Source: Ligustrum vulgare (Eukaryota; Streptophyta; Magnoliopsida; Lamiales; Oleaceae). From it: a stretch of 64,000 nucleotides of DNA. The first letter of the stretch is position 1; the number at the start of each line of letters is the position of its first letter. A program made the position numbers and the translations under genes. Below the pieces are notes generated by a model. The model saw nothing but the letters and a program-made list of their open reading frames with translations, did not search any database and was not told the DNA's origin. Location: the NCBI GenBank assembly GCA_963555705.1, contig OY743170.1, positions 16,227,596 to 16,291,595 of the forward strand, read 5' to 3'. Below, one piece after another: positions 13,156 to 24,280 of the stretch.

Positions 13156-13195
13156 TGTAGCAGCTAGCTCGACGGATTAGGATACTTCAACCCAC

Positions 13196-13320
13196 CTGCC
13201 AGAAAACAAAGAAAACATTAACATATTATCGTGGATCGTGATTTACGACATAAAAACGACGTAAAAATTATATATTATGATTTTATTTTTGATTTTTAAT
13301 GTTTATTTATATATATGTAC
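13196..13320 (-). other. probable intron in the dehydrin 3'UTR (125 bp)
   Basis: On the minus strand the stop codon TAG is followed at once by a donor-like GTACATATAT. A T-rich tract ending TTTTCTGGCAG then gives an acceptor at 13196. Splicing would join the stop codon directly to GTGGGTTGAAG. Inferred from splice consensus only; no transcript evidence. Confidence 0.5.
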
Positions 13321-13773
13321 CTAATCGCTATCGCTACTGCTGCTGTCACCGCGGCCTTCATGACCGTCTCTGTGCTTCTTCTTGTCCTTCTTTTTCTTCC
13401 CGTCCTTGCGCTGTTCGCCCTCGTCACCACCATGAATTTTGTCCTTGATCTTCTCTACGAATCCCTCCTTGCGCTCGCCATCGGGCTTGTTGTGCTCACC
13501 GTACCCGTGTTCGGGCTTGTCTTGACCGTATCGTTGTTCAGAGCTGTGCACACCATACGCCTGTTCGGGCTTGTGTTCACCGTACCCGGACTTGTGCTCA
13601 CCGTACCCGTGTTCGGGCTTGTGTTCACCGTACCCGGACTTGTGCTCACCGTACCCGTGTTCGGGCTTGTCTTGACCGTATCCTTCGGGCTTGTGCTCAC
13701 CCTTGTGTTGTTCACCTTCTTTGTTTCCTCCCATGCCAAGTTTTTCTTCAATCTTGTGAATGATTCCTGCCAT
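13321..13773 (-). CDS. small histidine-rich KS-type dehydrin (HIRD11-like)
   Basis: 150 residues starting MAGIIHKIEEKLGMGG. I chose the Met at 13771-13773 rather than the one nine codons upstream because the family starts MAG(L/I)I. The order is an amphipathic N-terminal K-segment-like helix, then an array of GYGEHKPEH / GYGEHKSG units (about residues 30-100) rich in His, Gly, Lys and Glu. Next comes the K-segment GFVEKIKDKIHG, a lysine tract (GKKKKDKKKHRDGHE), and a C-terminal serine run SSSSDSD that is a casein-kinase-2-type site. Known family role: intrinsically disordered cytosolic/nuclear protein that protects proteins and membranes and binds metal ions through His during cold, drought or salt stress. 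It is longer than the roughly 100-residue Arabidopsis protein because of the repeat array. The frame is intact. This is the only complete host gene I see in the window. Confidence 0.88.
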   Translation of the reverse strand: MAGIIHKIEEKLGMGGNKEGEQHKGEHKPEGYGQDKPEHGYGEHKSGYGEHKPEHGYGEHKSGYGEHKPEQAYGVHSSEQRYGQDKPEHGYGEHNKPDGERKEGFVEKIKDKIHGGDEGEQRKDGKKKKDKKKHRDGHEGRGDSSSSDSD

Positions 13774-13863
13774 TTTTTTTTCACTAGAAATTGAATGCAA
13801 TAATAAAAATGAAATGTATTCTTTTGATCTGAGATCTGAGGAGAAATGTAGAGGGAATGTGAC

Positions 13864-13873
13864 CTATTTATAG
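13864..13873 (-). promoter_or_regulatory. TATA box of the dehydrin gene
   Basis: CTATAAATAG on the minus strand, about 90 bp upstream of the chosen ATG. It predicts transcription start near 13835 and a 5'UTR of about 60 nt rich in CT, typical for plants. Confidence 0.75.
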
Positions 13874-13902
13874 GGACTTAAGTAGGATTGGAAAGAGAGA
13901 TT

Positions 13903-13950
13903 TTATTTATTTATTTATTTATTTATTCATTCATTCATTTATCTATTTTC
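13903..13950. repeat. (ATTT)n/(ATTC)n microsatellite in the dehydrin promoter
   Basis: A run of TTTA units passing into TTCA units, just upstream of the TATA box and between it and the stress motifs. Its length could vary between individuals. Confidence 0.8.
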
Positions 13951-14022
13951 CATTAAATAAGGTTATCTACAATTTCGAATAGGATTCAAGTGACCCCACC
14001 CCATTGCACGCAGCTTCATGTA

Positions 14023-14050
14023 ACGTGTATACCAGAGAGAGAGTGCCGAC
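14023..14050 (-). promoter_or_regulatory. candidate ABRE core and DRE/CRT element upstream of the dehydrin
   Basis: ACGTG at 14023-14027 is an ABRE core, and GCCGAC at 14045-14050 is a DRE/CRT core (RCCGAC). They lie about 155-185 bp upstream of the TATA box. Both motif types are established binding sites for ABA-responsive bZIP factors and DREB/CBF factors in dehydrin promoters. Short motifs occur by chance, but the pair and its spacing fit the gene. Confidence 0.5.
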
Positions 14051-14227
14051 ATAATACCAAGAAATAATCATTTTTTATTTTTATTTTTTTATTTCAATGA
14101 AGATATTTTTAATATTCAAGAATATAATGATGTTTCCGATGAATTTTCTTCCCATATTCTTCTCTTTTAATTTTCAAAGACAAAGAAAAGATTAATTTAT
14201 GTCCCAGTTGGTCGATTTTAGGCCTAT

Positions 14228-14651
14228 TGACCTAAACTCATATGTTAGATCGAGTTTTGCTTCAAGTTCAACCTAAGTACTCAACTTTGCAATTCATTTA
14301 TTTTTTTATTTTTTGGGTTAATTCCTACGTTAAAATCAAACTAACATTAAAATCAACCTCTCACCAAAGTAAACGAACTTGATATGTTCAAAATATATGA
14401 GTGTAATTTTGTAAACATAACCCTCCAAAAAGACAAAAAAAAAGTACAAGGAGGGACCCACATTGGTTCAAAAACCCCTTCTTTTTTTTTTTTCTTTTTT
14501 TTTTTTTTTGTGATTTTGTTATATTTAGAAGGGAAATTGGCGTATTTAATCCCTAAAGGTTTATCTCTGTGTACAATAGGTCTCTAACATTTCATTTTTT
14601 ATCCTGAAATCGTTAAACGTTGTATTCTTTGGAGCAAGAGGTCCTTTTGAA
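14228..14651. repeat. upstream unit of a 424-bp tandem duplication
   Basis: TGACCTAAACTCATATG begins at 14228 and again at 14652. The two copies then run in parallel, apart from a 72-bp segment and a 647-bp transposon present only in the second copy. The first unit ends inside a truncated MULE terminus (GGGAAATTGGCGTATTTAAT at 14531), so the duplication is later than that MULE. Confidence 0.8.
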
Positions 14652-14882
14652 TGACCTAAACTCATATGTTAGATCGAGTTTTGCTTCAAGTTCAACCTAA
14701 GTACTCAACTTTGCAATTCATTTATTTTTTATTTTTTGGGTTAATTCCTACGTTAAAACCAAACTAACATTAAAATCAACCTCTCACCATTTTGGGTGGC
14801 CCCAATAATTCTAAAATGAAATATGTGAAAAATCATCGAGTTGTCACAATATTCAAGAAAGGCAAGTAAACGAACTTGATAT

Positions 14883-15549
14883 GTTCAAAATACAATTTAT
14901 TTCTCCTGCGCTCCAAGCGCAGGTACAAATTTTAACTTTTTTGCTTTTTTTTTTCTTTTTTCTTCAAATGTTGAGTTTGTGTTTTTGGTAAACATATTTT
15001 TAAACATATTTTTTTTCTACACAATTCCTAAAATCACTTTTTAATCACAGATATTTTTTCTCTCAATTTTTCAACCACACATTTTATCTAAAAACATAAA
15101 AAAATATATTTTTAAACAAAAAACTTTTAACAAACAGAAAAATAATTTTTTTTTCCAACTATTTTGTTTTTAGCATCCATTTGGTAAAATAATATTTTTT
15201 TTTTCATAAACAACACAATTTTTCAAATGGATGCTAAAATATTATTTTACCAAATGGATGCTAAAAACAAAATAGTTGGAAAAAAAAAATTAAGTTTCTG
15301 TTTGTTAAAAGTTTTTTGTTTAAAAATATTTTTTTTTATGTTTTTAGGTAAAATGTGTGGTTGAAAAATTGAGAGAAATAATATCTGTGATTAAAAAGTG
15401 ATTTTAGGAATTGTGTAGAAAAAAAATATGTTTAAAAATATGTTTACCAAAAACACAAACTCAACATTTGAAGAAAAAAGAAAAAACAAAAAAACAAAAA
15501 AGTTAAAATTTGTACTTGGAGCGCAGGAGAAATAAATTGGTTCACAATA
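14883..15549. mobile_element. fold-back MULE-type element, 647 bp, with 9-10-bp target duplication
   Basis: The element itself is 14893-15539. Two arms of about 300 bp (14893-15195 and about 15225-15539) are reverse complements, beginning CAATTTATTTCTCCTGCGCT, with a loop of roughly 30 bp. The flanks GTTCAAAATA (14883-14892) and GTTCACAATA (15540-15549) form a 9-10-bp duplication, the size typical of Mutator-like elements. The first copy of the tandem duplication keeps the empty site (GATATGTTCAAAATATATGA at 14382). No coding capacity. Confidence 0.85.
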
Positions 15550-15558
15550 TATGAGTGT

Positions 15559-15652
15559 AATTTCCCTTCTAAATATAACAAAATCACAAAAAAATAAAAA
15601 AAAATCTTTTTTTTTATTTTTTTGTGATTTTGTTATATTTGGAAGGGAAATT
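15559..15652. repeat. short palindrome at a MULE end
   Basis: AATTTCCCTTCTAAATATAA.. on the left is the reverse complement of ..TTATATTTGGAAGGGAAATT on the right, around an A/T-rich centre. The right arm includes the first bases of the MULE at 15645 and its flanking target sequence. A terminus plus flank has therefore been duplicated in inverted order. Confidence 0.7.
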
Positions 15653-17924
15653 GGCTTATTTAATCCCTAAACGTTTATCTTTGTGTACAATGGGTCTCTA
15701 ACATTTCATTTTTTGTCCTGAAATCGTTAAACAATGTATTCTTTGGAGCAAGAGATCCTTTTGGATGATTTTCTTCATTTTCAATGATAAAAAATTAAGA
15801 AATGACGAAAATGCTCTTATAAATATTGGTGCAATTAGTCTTTGAACTACAAAATTGGTTTTTAAGTCTCTAATTTTTCAATTTGGTACAAGTAGTTCCT
15901 AAATTTAGCTATTATTTAGTGCAATAAGTTCTTTACTTTTCAATTTGGTAATAAGATCCCTAAGAGTTGTATTATTTCGCGTCACGTATCCTTTTATATG
16001 ATTTTCCTCTATTCCACATTTAAAAATTTTATTTTAGTTTTATCAAAAATATTAAATTGCTCTTATATTAAATAAATAATTAAATAAATAAATAAGCCTT
16101 TTTTTGGCAACTTGAAAATTTTGTTTCTTGCTTTGTCAGATTCTCTTCTTCAGTGTCAATTGGGCTACCTATAAAAGTTTTTACTGTGCTAACACAAATT
16201 CCCCAATTTGCCACGTTTAAAAAATCGATTTTCTTTTAATAAAAATAAAAATAAAAAGAGACTTCACTTATACGTTTAAGAAAACTAATTTTAGATAAAT
16301 TTCATTTTTGTTTCTTTTATTAGGATAAATTTCATTCTTGTTTCTAAATAAATTTAATTTTAGGTAAATTTCATTTTTTAAATAGCCTTAAAAGTGGTAA
16401 ATTTTTCATTAAAAAAATAAATAAAAATAGGTTTTATTTATTTATTTAAGAAAACTGATTTTAGATAAATTTCATTTTTGTTTCTTTTTTTTTTTAGATA
16501 AATTTCATTTTTTTTCAAAGAAAATTGATTTTAGATTTTTTTTTATATAAAAAGAAAATTAAAATTTTAAAGCAGGTAAATTGGGGAATTTGTGTTAACA
16601 CAGTAAAAGTCTTTATAGTAAGTCCAATTGATACAGTAAAAGACTCTAAAAAAGCAAGAAACCAAATTTATAAGTTACCAAAAAGAGACTTATTTATTTA
16701 TTAATATAAGAGCATTTTAATATTTTTGATAAAAATAAAATTGAATTTTTAAAGGTGGAATAGATGCAAACCATCAACAGGATACATGACGCTAAATAAT
16801 ACAACTTAGGGACATTAACACCAAATTGAAAGGTTAATGACTTATCGCTCTAAATAATGCCTAAGAGTAAGAGTGGACATTTTTTCCCGAAACTGGTCGG
16901 TCCGGATCAGGTTCGACCAAAGAATAAATCAATTTTAGTACTTATTGGTGGAATCGAACGGTTCTGGTTCGGTTCTCGGTTCCTTTTTTAAGAACTGAAA
17001 TTTAATTCGGTTCTCAGGTTGGTTGTATAATTTTTTTATTTTTGGTAAAATATTAAAATATCACGATTCAAGTCTTCTGTCTTTCTCCAATTCAGGGACT
17101 TGTTTCCTTCTTTATCTCCAAAGTATTCCTTTTTCTTCTTTATTTCTTTAATTATTTTTTAGTTTCTTATAATCAAATCAATTAACATATTACCTATCAA
17201 TTCCCAAATACCAATTACCAAATCAAGTCCGTCGGTACTATCTAATTATTTCTTTAATTACCAAATACAAATTCCTTAATTTCTTTAATTATTTCTTAGT
17301 CTATACATGTATGATTTTTTGTTTTACTTTTAATCTTTATAGTTTGTAAAGTGTGTGCAATATGCTATTTTACATTTTTTGATATTATGCCATTGCGTGT
17401 TATATTAAAAGTGTAGGCAGCTTTCATTATCAGTCACAGACAACTTCTAGTTTTTAATACTAAAGAATATTTTATTTTTGTATAAAAAAAGAGACATTTT
17501 ATTTTAACATTTTCAACGTAAAGAACCGGACCGAACCGAACCGAACATAACCGAACCGAAATCAATTGGTTCGGTTCCATAATCAAATTTCTTATTGGTA
17601 CTTGATTCAGTTTGGTTCCTTTAGAAACTGGATCGAACCGGGCCGTACCCACACCTACCTAAGATTAGGCACTACTTGCACCAAATTGAAAGATTATTGA
17701 CTTAAGTATCAAAATCTGAAGTTGAGGGACTAATTGCGCCAATTATGTAAAAGGGCAATTTCGTCATTCCATGATTTTTTAACATTGAAATGAAAGAAAA
17801 TCATCCAAAAATACCTCTTGCACCAAAGAATGCAACGTTTAAGAACTTCAACACAAAAAATGAAAAGTTAGGGACCCGTTACACAAAGAGGTTAACGTTT
17901 AGGGACTACATGCGCCAATTTCCC
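15645..17924. mobile_element. non-autonomous MULE with long terminal inverted repeats
   Basis: The left end GGGAAATTGGCTTATTTAAT and the right end (reverse complement GGGAAATTGGCGCATGTAGT) start inverted arms of several hundred bp. Inner landmarks are ATCGTTAAAC, TTTGGAGCAAGAG, AATGACGAAAATGC and ACACAAATTCCCCAATTTGC. The flanks TATTTGGAA and TATTTATAA form a degraded 9-bp duplication; the duplicated left flank at 14522 reads TATTTAGAA. No transposase frame is visible. A hAT element is inserted at 16868-17657. Confidence 0.7.
16868..17657. mobile_element. non-autonomous hAT element, 790 bp
   Basis: Starts TAAGAGTGGACAT and ends with the inverted counterpart TAGGTGTGGGTAC. The flanks CCTAAGAG (16860-16867) and CCTAAGAT (17658-17665) form an 8-bp hAT-type duplication with one mismatch. 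Near both ends it has GGTTCGGTTC / GAACCGGACC stretches, shared with the element at 39896. Removing it restores the MULE arm sequence. Its open frames are short and unremarkable. Confidence 0.75.
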
Positions 17925-17933
17925 TATTTATAA

Positions 17934-18110
17934 TTGAACGGCACTTTTTTTTTTTACGGCAGTTTTAAATTTTTTATTGTAATGTACAATTGTCCAAAAT
18001 TAGTTTAATTTTTTATACATCAAATAAATTGGTCTTAATATAGAATAACTCAAATAATTATATTGCAAAAAAATCTTCTATTAATTGGGATAAAATCATA
18101 TTTAAATCAG
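17934..18110. repeat. left inner arm of a roughly 10-kb inverted repeat
   Basis: TTGAACGGCACTTTTTTT and the next 150 bp (landmarks ATGTACAATT, TTTTTATACATCAA and ATATTGCAAAAAAATCTTCT) are the reverse complement of 23985-24160. The outer part of the same arm (14405-14510) was separated from this part by insertion of the MULE at 15645. Confidence 0.7.
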
Positions 18111-19946
18111 AATCAAACTCAGGCTTGGAATCATATCCGTAGGCTTGGGCATTTTAACCGGAACCGAACCTCCCAAATCGAAACTGATCCGAATTTAGAG
18201 GTTTTGGTCCGGTTCCAAAAAAAACATTTTAAGAATCGGAACCAAAAATCGAAAATCAATTGGGTCCGGATAGGTTCTTGGTTCTTGAAATAGAACCATG
18301 GGTACCCGATTGGAACCAATTTTTATATAGTTTTTTTTTATTTTTTACTATTTATACACAAAGAAAAAAAACATAACTTAAACATCTAATTTAGGTAGTA
18401 ATTTTTCTAAAACTCTAGACTAACACTAAAAATCATTTTTACCTCCCGTCTCACATTGGAATTTTATATTTCATGTGTTAGTTTAATAATATTTGCAATT
18501 TGAGCTTTCTATGAATCAAAAGTTCAAGATTGAGTTGTAATTTAAGTCGATAAATTAAAGTTTTCATTTTTTATAATCCAACTTTTATTTTCTTGCATTG
18601 TTTACAAACTTAAATTTTTTTTTTTTTTAATTTTTTTATAGCACGTTACAATTAAATTTGATATATTCATAGTTTGAACTGTAGTGTACCTTTTGTTATC
18701 TCGAGTTCATTGTTTTCTATGTAAAATATAATTAGTCTCCACTATTAAGTCAAGTAATTGAGTTTTTTAGCTTAATTTTCTCCCTTACACAAATATTTTC
18801 AAATAGTAACGTGTTCGGTATACATATCGAAATGACTTATATGAAAATATTTATTTAATATGTACTAGTATATAACGCGTGCGATGCATGCGATATTGTA
18901 ATTATAATATTGTGATAATTTTATGTAAGTATATATGTTTTTGAAATTGAATAAAAATTGTCCAGATTTTCTTACATGTTTTACCTAAAAAATATTCAAT
19001 GTGTTAATTTAAACAATCTTAATATCGAACTCAATTTACCCTAAACATTATTCAAATTTCTAAGTAAGTAATACCCTTATCAATAATACCATCATCTTTC
19101 TTCTAATTACTCATTGTTGACTAAATTTTTTCTTTCCTAAAAGGTATTCTTAGACTATCTTATTCGAAGAAATTGGAGTTAGGAGGATTTCTTCTTCTAT
19201 GGGTGAATAAAATTCATAATCAATCAATTGTTGCAGTGAAAAAAGAATGATAAACATCATTTGAAATGTTTATCATGCATGTGAAGTTGGAACTCAGAAC
19301 AACATTTGATCATAAACTTTTGAGAAAAATTGAGATGAATCTAATGTAGGTTCCCTACTAAGGCATGATTATTCGAGATACAGAAGATATCATATTTAAT
19401 TTGAGTAATGTTTGATCACGAAAAATGTTCTGAAATCGGTGCTTTCAAATTTCTGGCTCAACAAATTGATGCATAATGCTGTAAATCCCAAAGTAGCACA
19501 CACATTTCTTTAAATTGATAGAACCACCACAAACCATCATCTCAAATTTTACTAAAACCTAATGAGACTTGTTCATCAATTTAATGGAACAAAAATAATA
19601 ACATGCCATCGTGATTTATTTTCATCGTTTGATAGAGTAAACACGTGATAATAAAATGGATTCAGAAACATAGTAAAAGGAGTCGAGGAAAAAATATAAT
19701 ACATATTTAGAGAATATTAATTTATGATTGCGCATATCTCATGACATTTTTATAAACTATAAAAATTAAAAGTTCACTTTAAAATTAGAATACAGGATAA
19801 AAATATATACATATAAAAATTAACTTTAAACATGAACAAATGATCTTCTCAAGGAATTTACAATTCGGAATCTCAATGTAAAAATTTAATACAATAAGAA
19901 TTTGAATTGACTGAAAAACAAAACTTAATTAATTTTCATACAATTA

Positions 19947-20251
19947 CTCCCTTCGTCCCACAAAGATAGCCCTCTATACTATTTTCGTCCGTCCCACAAA
20001 TATAGGCCACTTACCATATTGAGCATGTATTTAATTTTTCATTTCCTCATATGCCACTAGTTAATGTACCTTGATAATAATCCAAATCAACTACCTTGGC
20101 ATTTAGTTTGAATGAATTAATGAGTTTTTGGAATTAGTATAATGGTATATTTGAAAAAGTATAGATAAATTTATTATTTCAACTATATTAATTACCATTT
20201 CTTAATCTGTGTGAAAATAGGAACAGGATTATCTTTGTGGGACGGAGGAAG
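19947..20251. mobile_element. Stowaway-type (Tc1/Mariner) MITE, 305 bp
   Basis: The left end CTCCCTTCGTCCCACAAAGA and the right end (reverse complement CTTCCTCCGTCCCACAAAGA) are the classic Stowaway terminus. TA is duplicated at 19945-19946 and 20252-20253. Non-coding. Confidence 0.92.
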
Positions 20252-20736
20252 TAATATTTTAGAAATACAAATTTAAACAAAAATTAATTAATTTTTCATT
20301 CAATAAATATTTAAAAAAAATAAAATTACACCGTATCATACTTCAATAATTGACTTTTTAAATAAAGAAGTGAGTCTTTACATCACTCTATCTTTATGGG
20401 TGTAGTAAAAATATAATTAGCGTCAAATTAATATTTGACAAAGAAACTCAAAATTGGAATATAACTAATAGAGAATAAAATGTTTAATGTAGAAGGTGAA
20501 AATGATTTTCTAATTTTATTATTATTATTATTTTTTTGTATACAAGTAAAAAAATTAATTCAAGGAATACACATTTTTTTCTTTTTCGCATATTAGTTGA
20601 AGGATGTTTATGAACTTTAAATTATTTGAGAGTTGTTAGTTTTAATTAAAAGATATTTTGTAGGAAAACGAAGAGTTTAGATTGTAAATATATAAAAAAT
20701 ACTTTTTTTTATCGACAATACTATTATAAAATAAAA

Positions 20737-22640
20737 CTAGTATTTTCATCCGTGCGATGTACGGGAATATAGTATTGATAGTGATTTCGATCAAAATTTA
20801 TGAAAATATATTAATTATACAATCATATCAAATAAAAAATATAGTACAATAACATTTTAATATAAAATATTATCGAATTCAAAATTTTAAAAAAATAATC
20901 AAAATAGGAAATGCAACATTTACAAAACTAATAAAAAATAAGAAATTATGATCATTATAAGATTTTTTCTTTTCTTTTTAAAATTGTTTGTTTCTTCGGA
21001 AAAAAATAGTTTTATTCACTATTTATTTGTTTGTTAAACTTTATTTTTTTAAAATAAGTTATTTTTATCTTTTATATATATATATTAAATTATTTAAAAC
21101 CATAAATCTATATTTGCTTTGAATTGGTAAAGAATATTGTTGTTATATTTTTTGTTTATTTAATTTCACTCAAAATGAGTAAATGTCGTTTTATTTATAA
21201 AATAATTTATTTTAGAAATTTTTTGTGATTTTTTAAATAATTATTTATTTTTTAATTAATATCAATTCGACCACGATTCAACCAGATTTAATCTTCTGAC
21301 TCTTGACCTGTCGCCTCTTTCAGGTCGAACCATTTCAGGTTTTCTGAATACGGAGTATTATATAACTTAAATGATATAATTTAAAATAAAGTAAAAAATA
21401 TAAAGTAAAACTTTGACATTTGATCTTTTGGACGATTTTACGGAGAATATTTTTACAGTTTGCTCTCACTTGTTAAATTATATTAAACTTTTCGTTGAGA
21501 TCTTTGATTTGATACCGATATTATATATTTTTCGAATGCAAAATAATACAATAATGTGTATGATTAAAAATTGATTTATAAAATGGTTTATAAACCATTT
21601 TTGCAAGTTTATCGAACACATGCTTAAACATAGTTTTAATACTGATAGTTACTCATATGATTTTTCAAATACATTCCAACATGCGATAGTGATTACTTCT
21701 AACTCTTGTTAATTGTCATTACATATGACGGAAAATTATATTCAATCAAGTATGAAATTATTTGATTTGAAAAAAAAAATTGGATTAGTCATTTAATTTT
21801 TTAATTTTTTTATATAATCTAATTGGAAAACTTATAAAAAAAAAAATACATAATATAAGAAATGTTCTTAAGTTCTTTAAACTAAAACATTTTTCGTTCT
21901 TTAAACTAAAACATTTGCGGGTTATTTAAATATTTTTCAACACATTTTATAATATAATTTTATATATTTAGAAATAATTTAACATTACTTTACGAAATTA
22001 GTTACACTATGATTAAGCAGAATATTTTTGAATAATTTTGTTTCAATTAATTTTACAAAATTTCTAAATTACGAATCCTGAATACTTTTTTATAACAATA
22101 GAGATTATCTATTTAATTTTTATTAGACTTATGATGCTTTTGATGTAATTTTTTCACATTTTTCACAAAAAAAAAAAAAATGAAGAAAAAATTCATAATA
22201 AGATTATAGAAAATTTTAAATTGTCATTTTTTGTAATTGGAACGACGTAACTCTGTTTGACAAAATATTTTTAAACAACTCGCTTTTAAACTACTTTTTA
22301 ATCACACGTATATTTCCCCTCCACTTTTTAATCACTAATTTTTACCTCGAAAACATCACATTCTTTGTTTTCAAACAAAAAAATTTAACTAACATTATTT
22401 TTTATATAATTTAACAGTGCTAAAAACGGATTTTTTTTTTTGGAACAAATGCATGTAGTGCTCAAAAGTGTAATTCAAATTTGCAATCATTACGATTTCC
22501 AAAATGCAATCATTTTTTATTTATTTTTTAATTTTTGTGTTTTTGACAAAATATTTCCAAATTTAGCAAGTGCATTTTTGCGGGAAAGTGTATGTGTATT
22601 ATTTTTGGTAAAGACTTTGTTTTTATATATAAGATTAAGA
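20737..22640 (-). mobile_element. non-autonomous Helitron (inner of two)
   Basis: On the minus strand it starts TCTTAATCTTATATATAAAA at 22640 (preceded by A). It ends with the hairpin CCGTacatcgcACGG and then CTAG at 20737, followed by T. Both ends resemble those of the outer Helitron, so the two belong to one family. No helicase gene; the 91-residue plus-strand open frame near 22440 is not a recognisable protein. Confidence 0.55.
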
Positions 22641-22669
22641 TTACAATTTAATTTTGTGTACATTATTTT

Positions 22670-23190
22670 TATGGAAAATGAAAAGTTTTTCAAAATTGAG
22701 TTGTTAATAGATTAATATTAATTATGACAGTGGTGTTAATGCAACAAATGCTGACATTGGAAACAGGCAGTTGGAACATGACAGAGGTGTTGATGCAAAC
22801 AATATCTGTTTAATTTAAAAATAAAATTTTGATATCTATTTCCGACGAATATAAATAATGATCACCACAATCTATTATTTAACTTAAGTTTAAATTTTGT
22901 ATTCATTATGTATTTCGAATATGTGTATATATTTATTTTTGTAAAATATTATCTAAAAAATGAATAGTTTTTAAAAATTGAATTGTCAGTAAAATAACAT
23001 TGATGATGAGGATGCAATCATCTCGCATTGGAAACATAAGATCCGGCAGTTGGGAATTTTTATTCAAGAAGATTAATTAATCTATATATTATCTTAAAAA
23101 TGAACAGTTTCTCAAAATTGAATTGTTAGTTAAATAAGATTGATAAAGAGGATGCAATCAATCTCGCGTTGGAAACATAAGACCTGACTA
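22670..23190. repeat. three diverged copies of a roughly 120-bp repeat
   Basis: Copies begin near 22672, 22960 and 23098, each with ATGAA.AGTTT.TCAAAATTGA, then GATGCAATCA and CGCATTGGAAACATAAGA. They lie near the 5' ends of the two Helitrons and support their common origin. Confidence 0.5.
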
Positions 23191-23195
23191 TTTAG

Positions 23196-23250
<55 letters not shown>
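23191..23250. repeat. (AT)n microsatellite
   Basis: About 30 AT dinucleotides between the third diverged repeat copy and the outer Helitron 5' end. Confidence 0.95.
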
Positions 23251-23253
<3 letters not shown>

Positions 23254-23984
23254 ATTAAGACATATTAAATTTATTATTTTTGTTTAATTATTATTATGTA
23301 CGGTAGATTAGGCGGGAAATTTGGTCGACTTTTTGTACTGACCATTTTTCTTTTATATATATTAAGATTAAGATAAAATATTAAAAAAAATTATACATTA
23401 ATTAAAGTTAACGGTAAATATGATATTATTAAAATGTTTGTAGGTTAAAAAAAAAATCCCTTTAAAGGCCTTTTATAAGTATATATAATTTTTAAAATTA
23501 TTTTATACATGTAAACACTTTAATTCAAGAAGTACACATTTTTTCTTTTTTCTCATATTAATTGAAGGACATTTTAGAAACTATAAATTATATGCGAGTT
23601 ATTATAGGTGAATATGAAATTATTAAAAAGATTCAAGGGTAAAATAGTCCAAAAAAGTTTCTCCAACTTTTAAAAATGAATATAGATTAATTAATGGCCA
23701 TTAACTATTAAGGGTTGGCTAGGCATTTTAAGATAATTTTGAGGACATGAACGTCCAAAAAAGTTTCTCCTCTCAAACCACTTTTATAGAGGGTATAAAT
23801 ATAAAGAAAATATTATGGGCCGAACTGAACCCGAAACCGAAGGTTCGAGTTTGGGTTTGATTCCAAGAATTGCATAGATCCGAATGGTTCCAATTTTAAA
23901 ATACCCAATATATAATGGGTAGTTTCGGGTATTGAAATACCCGGATTGACCCACCCGATGCTCTCCTACATTTCCGTAGCCAAT

Positions 23985-24280
23985 TATTAGAAGATTTTTT
24001 TGCAATATAATTATTTGAGTTATTCTATATTAAGACTAATTTACTTGATGTATAAAAAAATTAAATTAATTTTGGAAAATTGTACATTTTTTTATAATAA
24101 AAAATTTTTAAAACTGTCTTTATTATTATTATTATTTTTTTAAAAAAGTGCCGTTCATAACAAAAAAAAAAAAAAAAGAGAGAGAGAGAGAGAGAGACGG
24201 ATGCGGAGGTTTTTCAACTAATATGGGTCCCTCCTTTTACTTTTCTTTTGTCTTTAGAGGGGGTAAACAAAATTACAGTT
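23985..24280. repeat. right arm of the roughly 10-kb inverted repeat, with a (GA)n run
   Basis: 23985-24160 is the reverse complement of 17934-18110. 24200-24275 (GGGTCCCTCCTTTTACTT.. GTAAACAAAATTAC) is the reverse complement of 14404-14466. A GA microsatellite lies at about 24177-24197. The part just inside, about 23785-23980, carries GGGTATTTCAATACCCG and GGTTCGAG stretches and is probably a decayed hAT-type insertion. Confidence 0.6.

Larger units (their letters stand above)
18865..23373 (-). mobile_element. non-autonomous Helitron (outer of two)
   Basis: On the minus strand the unit starts TCTTAATCTTAATATATATA at 23373, preceded by A. It ends CTAG at 18865, followed by T, with a GC-rich hairpin (CGCATGCATCGCACGCG) about 10 nt before the end. 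These are the Helitron signs: 5' TC, 3' hairpin, CTRR, and insertion between A and T without target duplication. No Rep/helicase frame is seen. It contains a second, similar Helitron and a Stowaway element. Ends were chosen by eye. Confidence 0.55.

Noticed and set aside
13315..13794. 159-residue plus-strand open frame rich in Leu and Val, membrane-like
   Set aside because: It is the mirror of the dehydrin gene; its repeats are the antisense of the GYGEHK array.
17434..18319. Open frames on both strands near GGTTCGGTTC stretches
   Set aside because: They follow the inverted-repeat ends of hAT-type elements and show no protein family.
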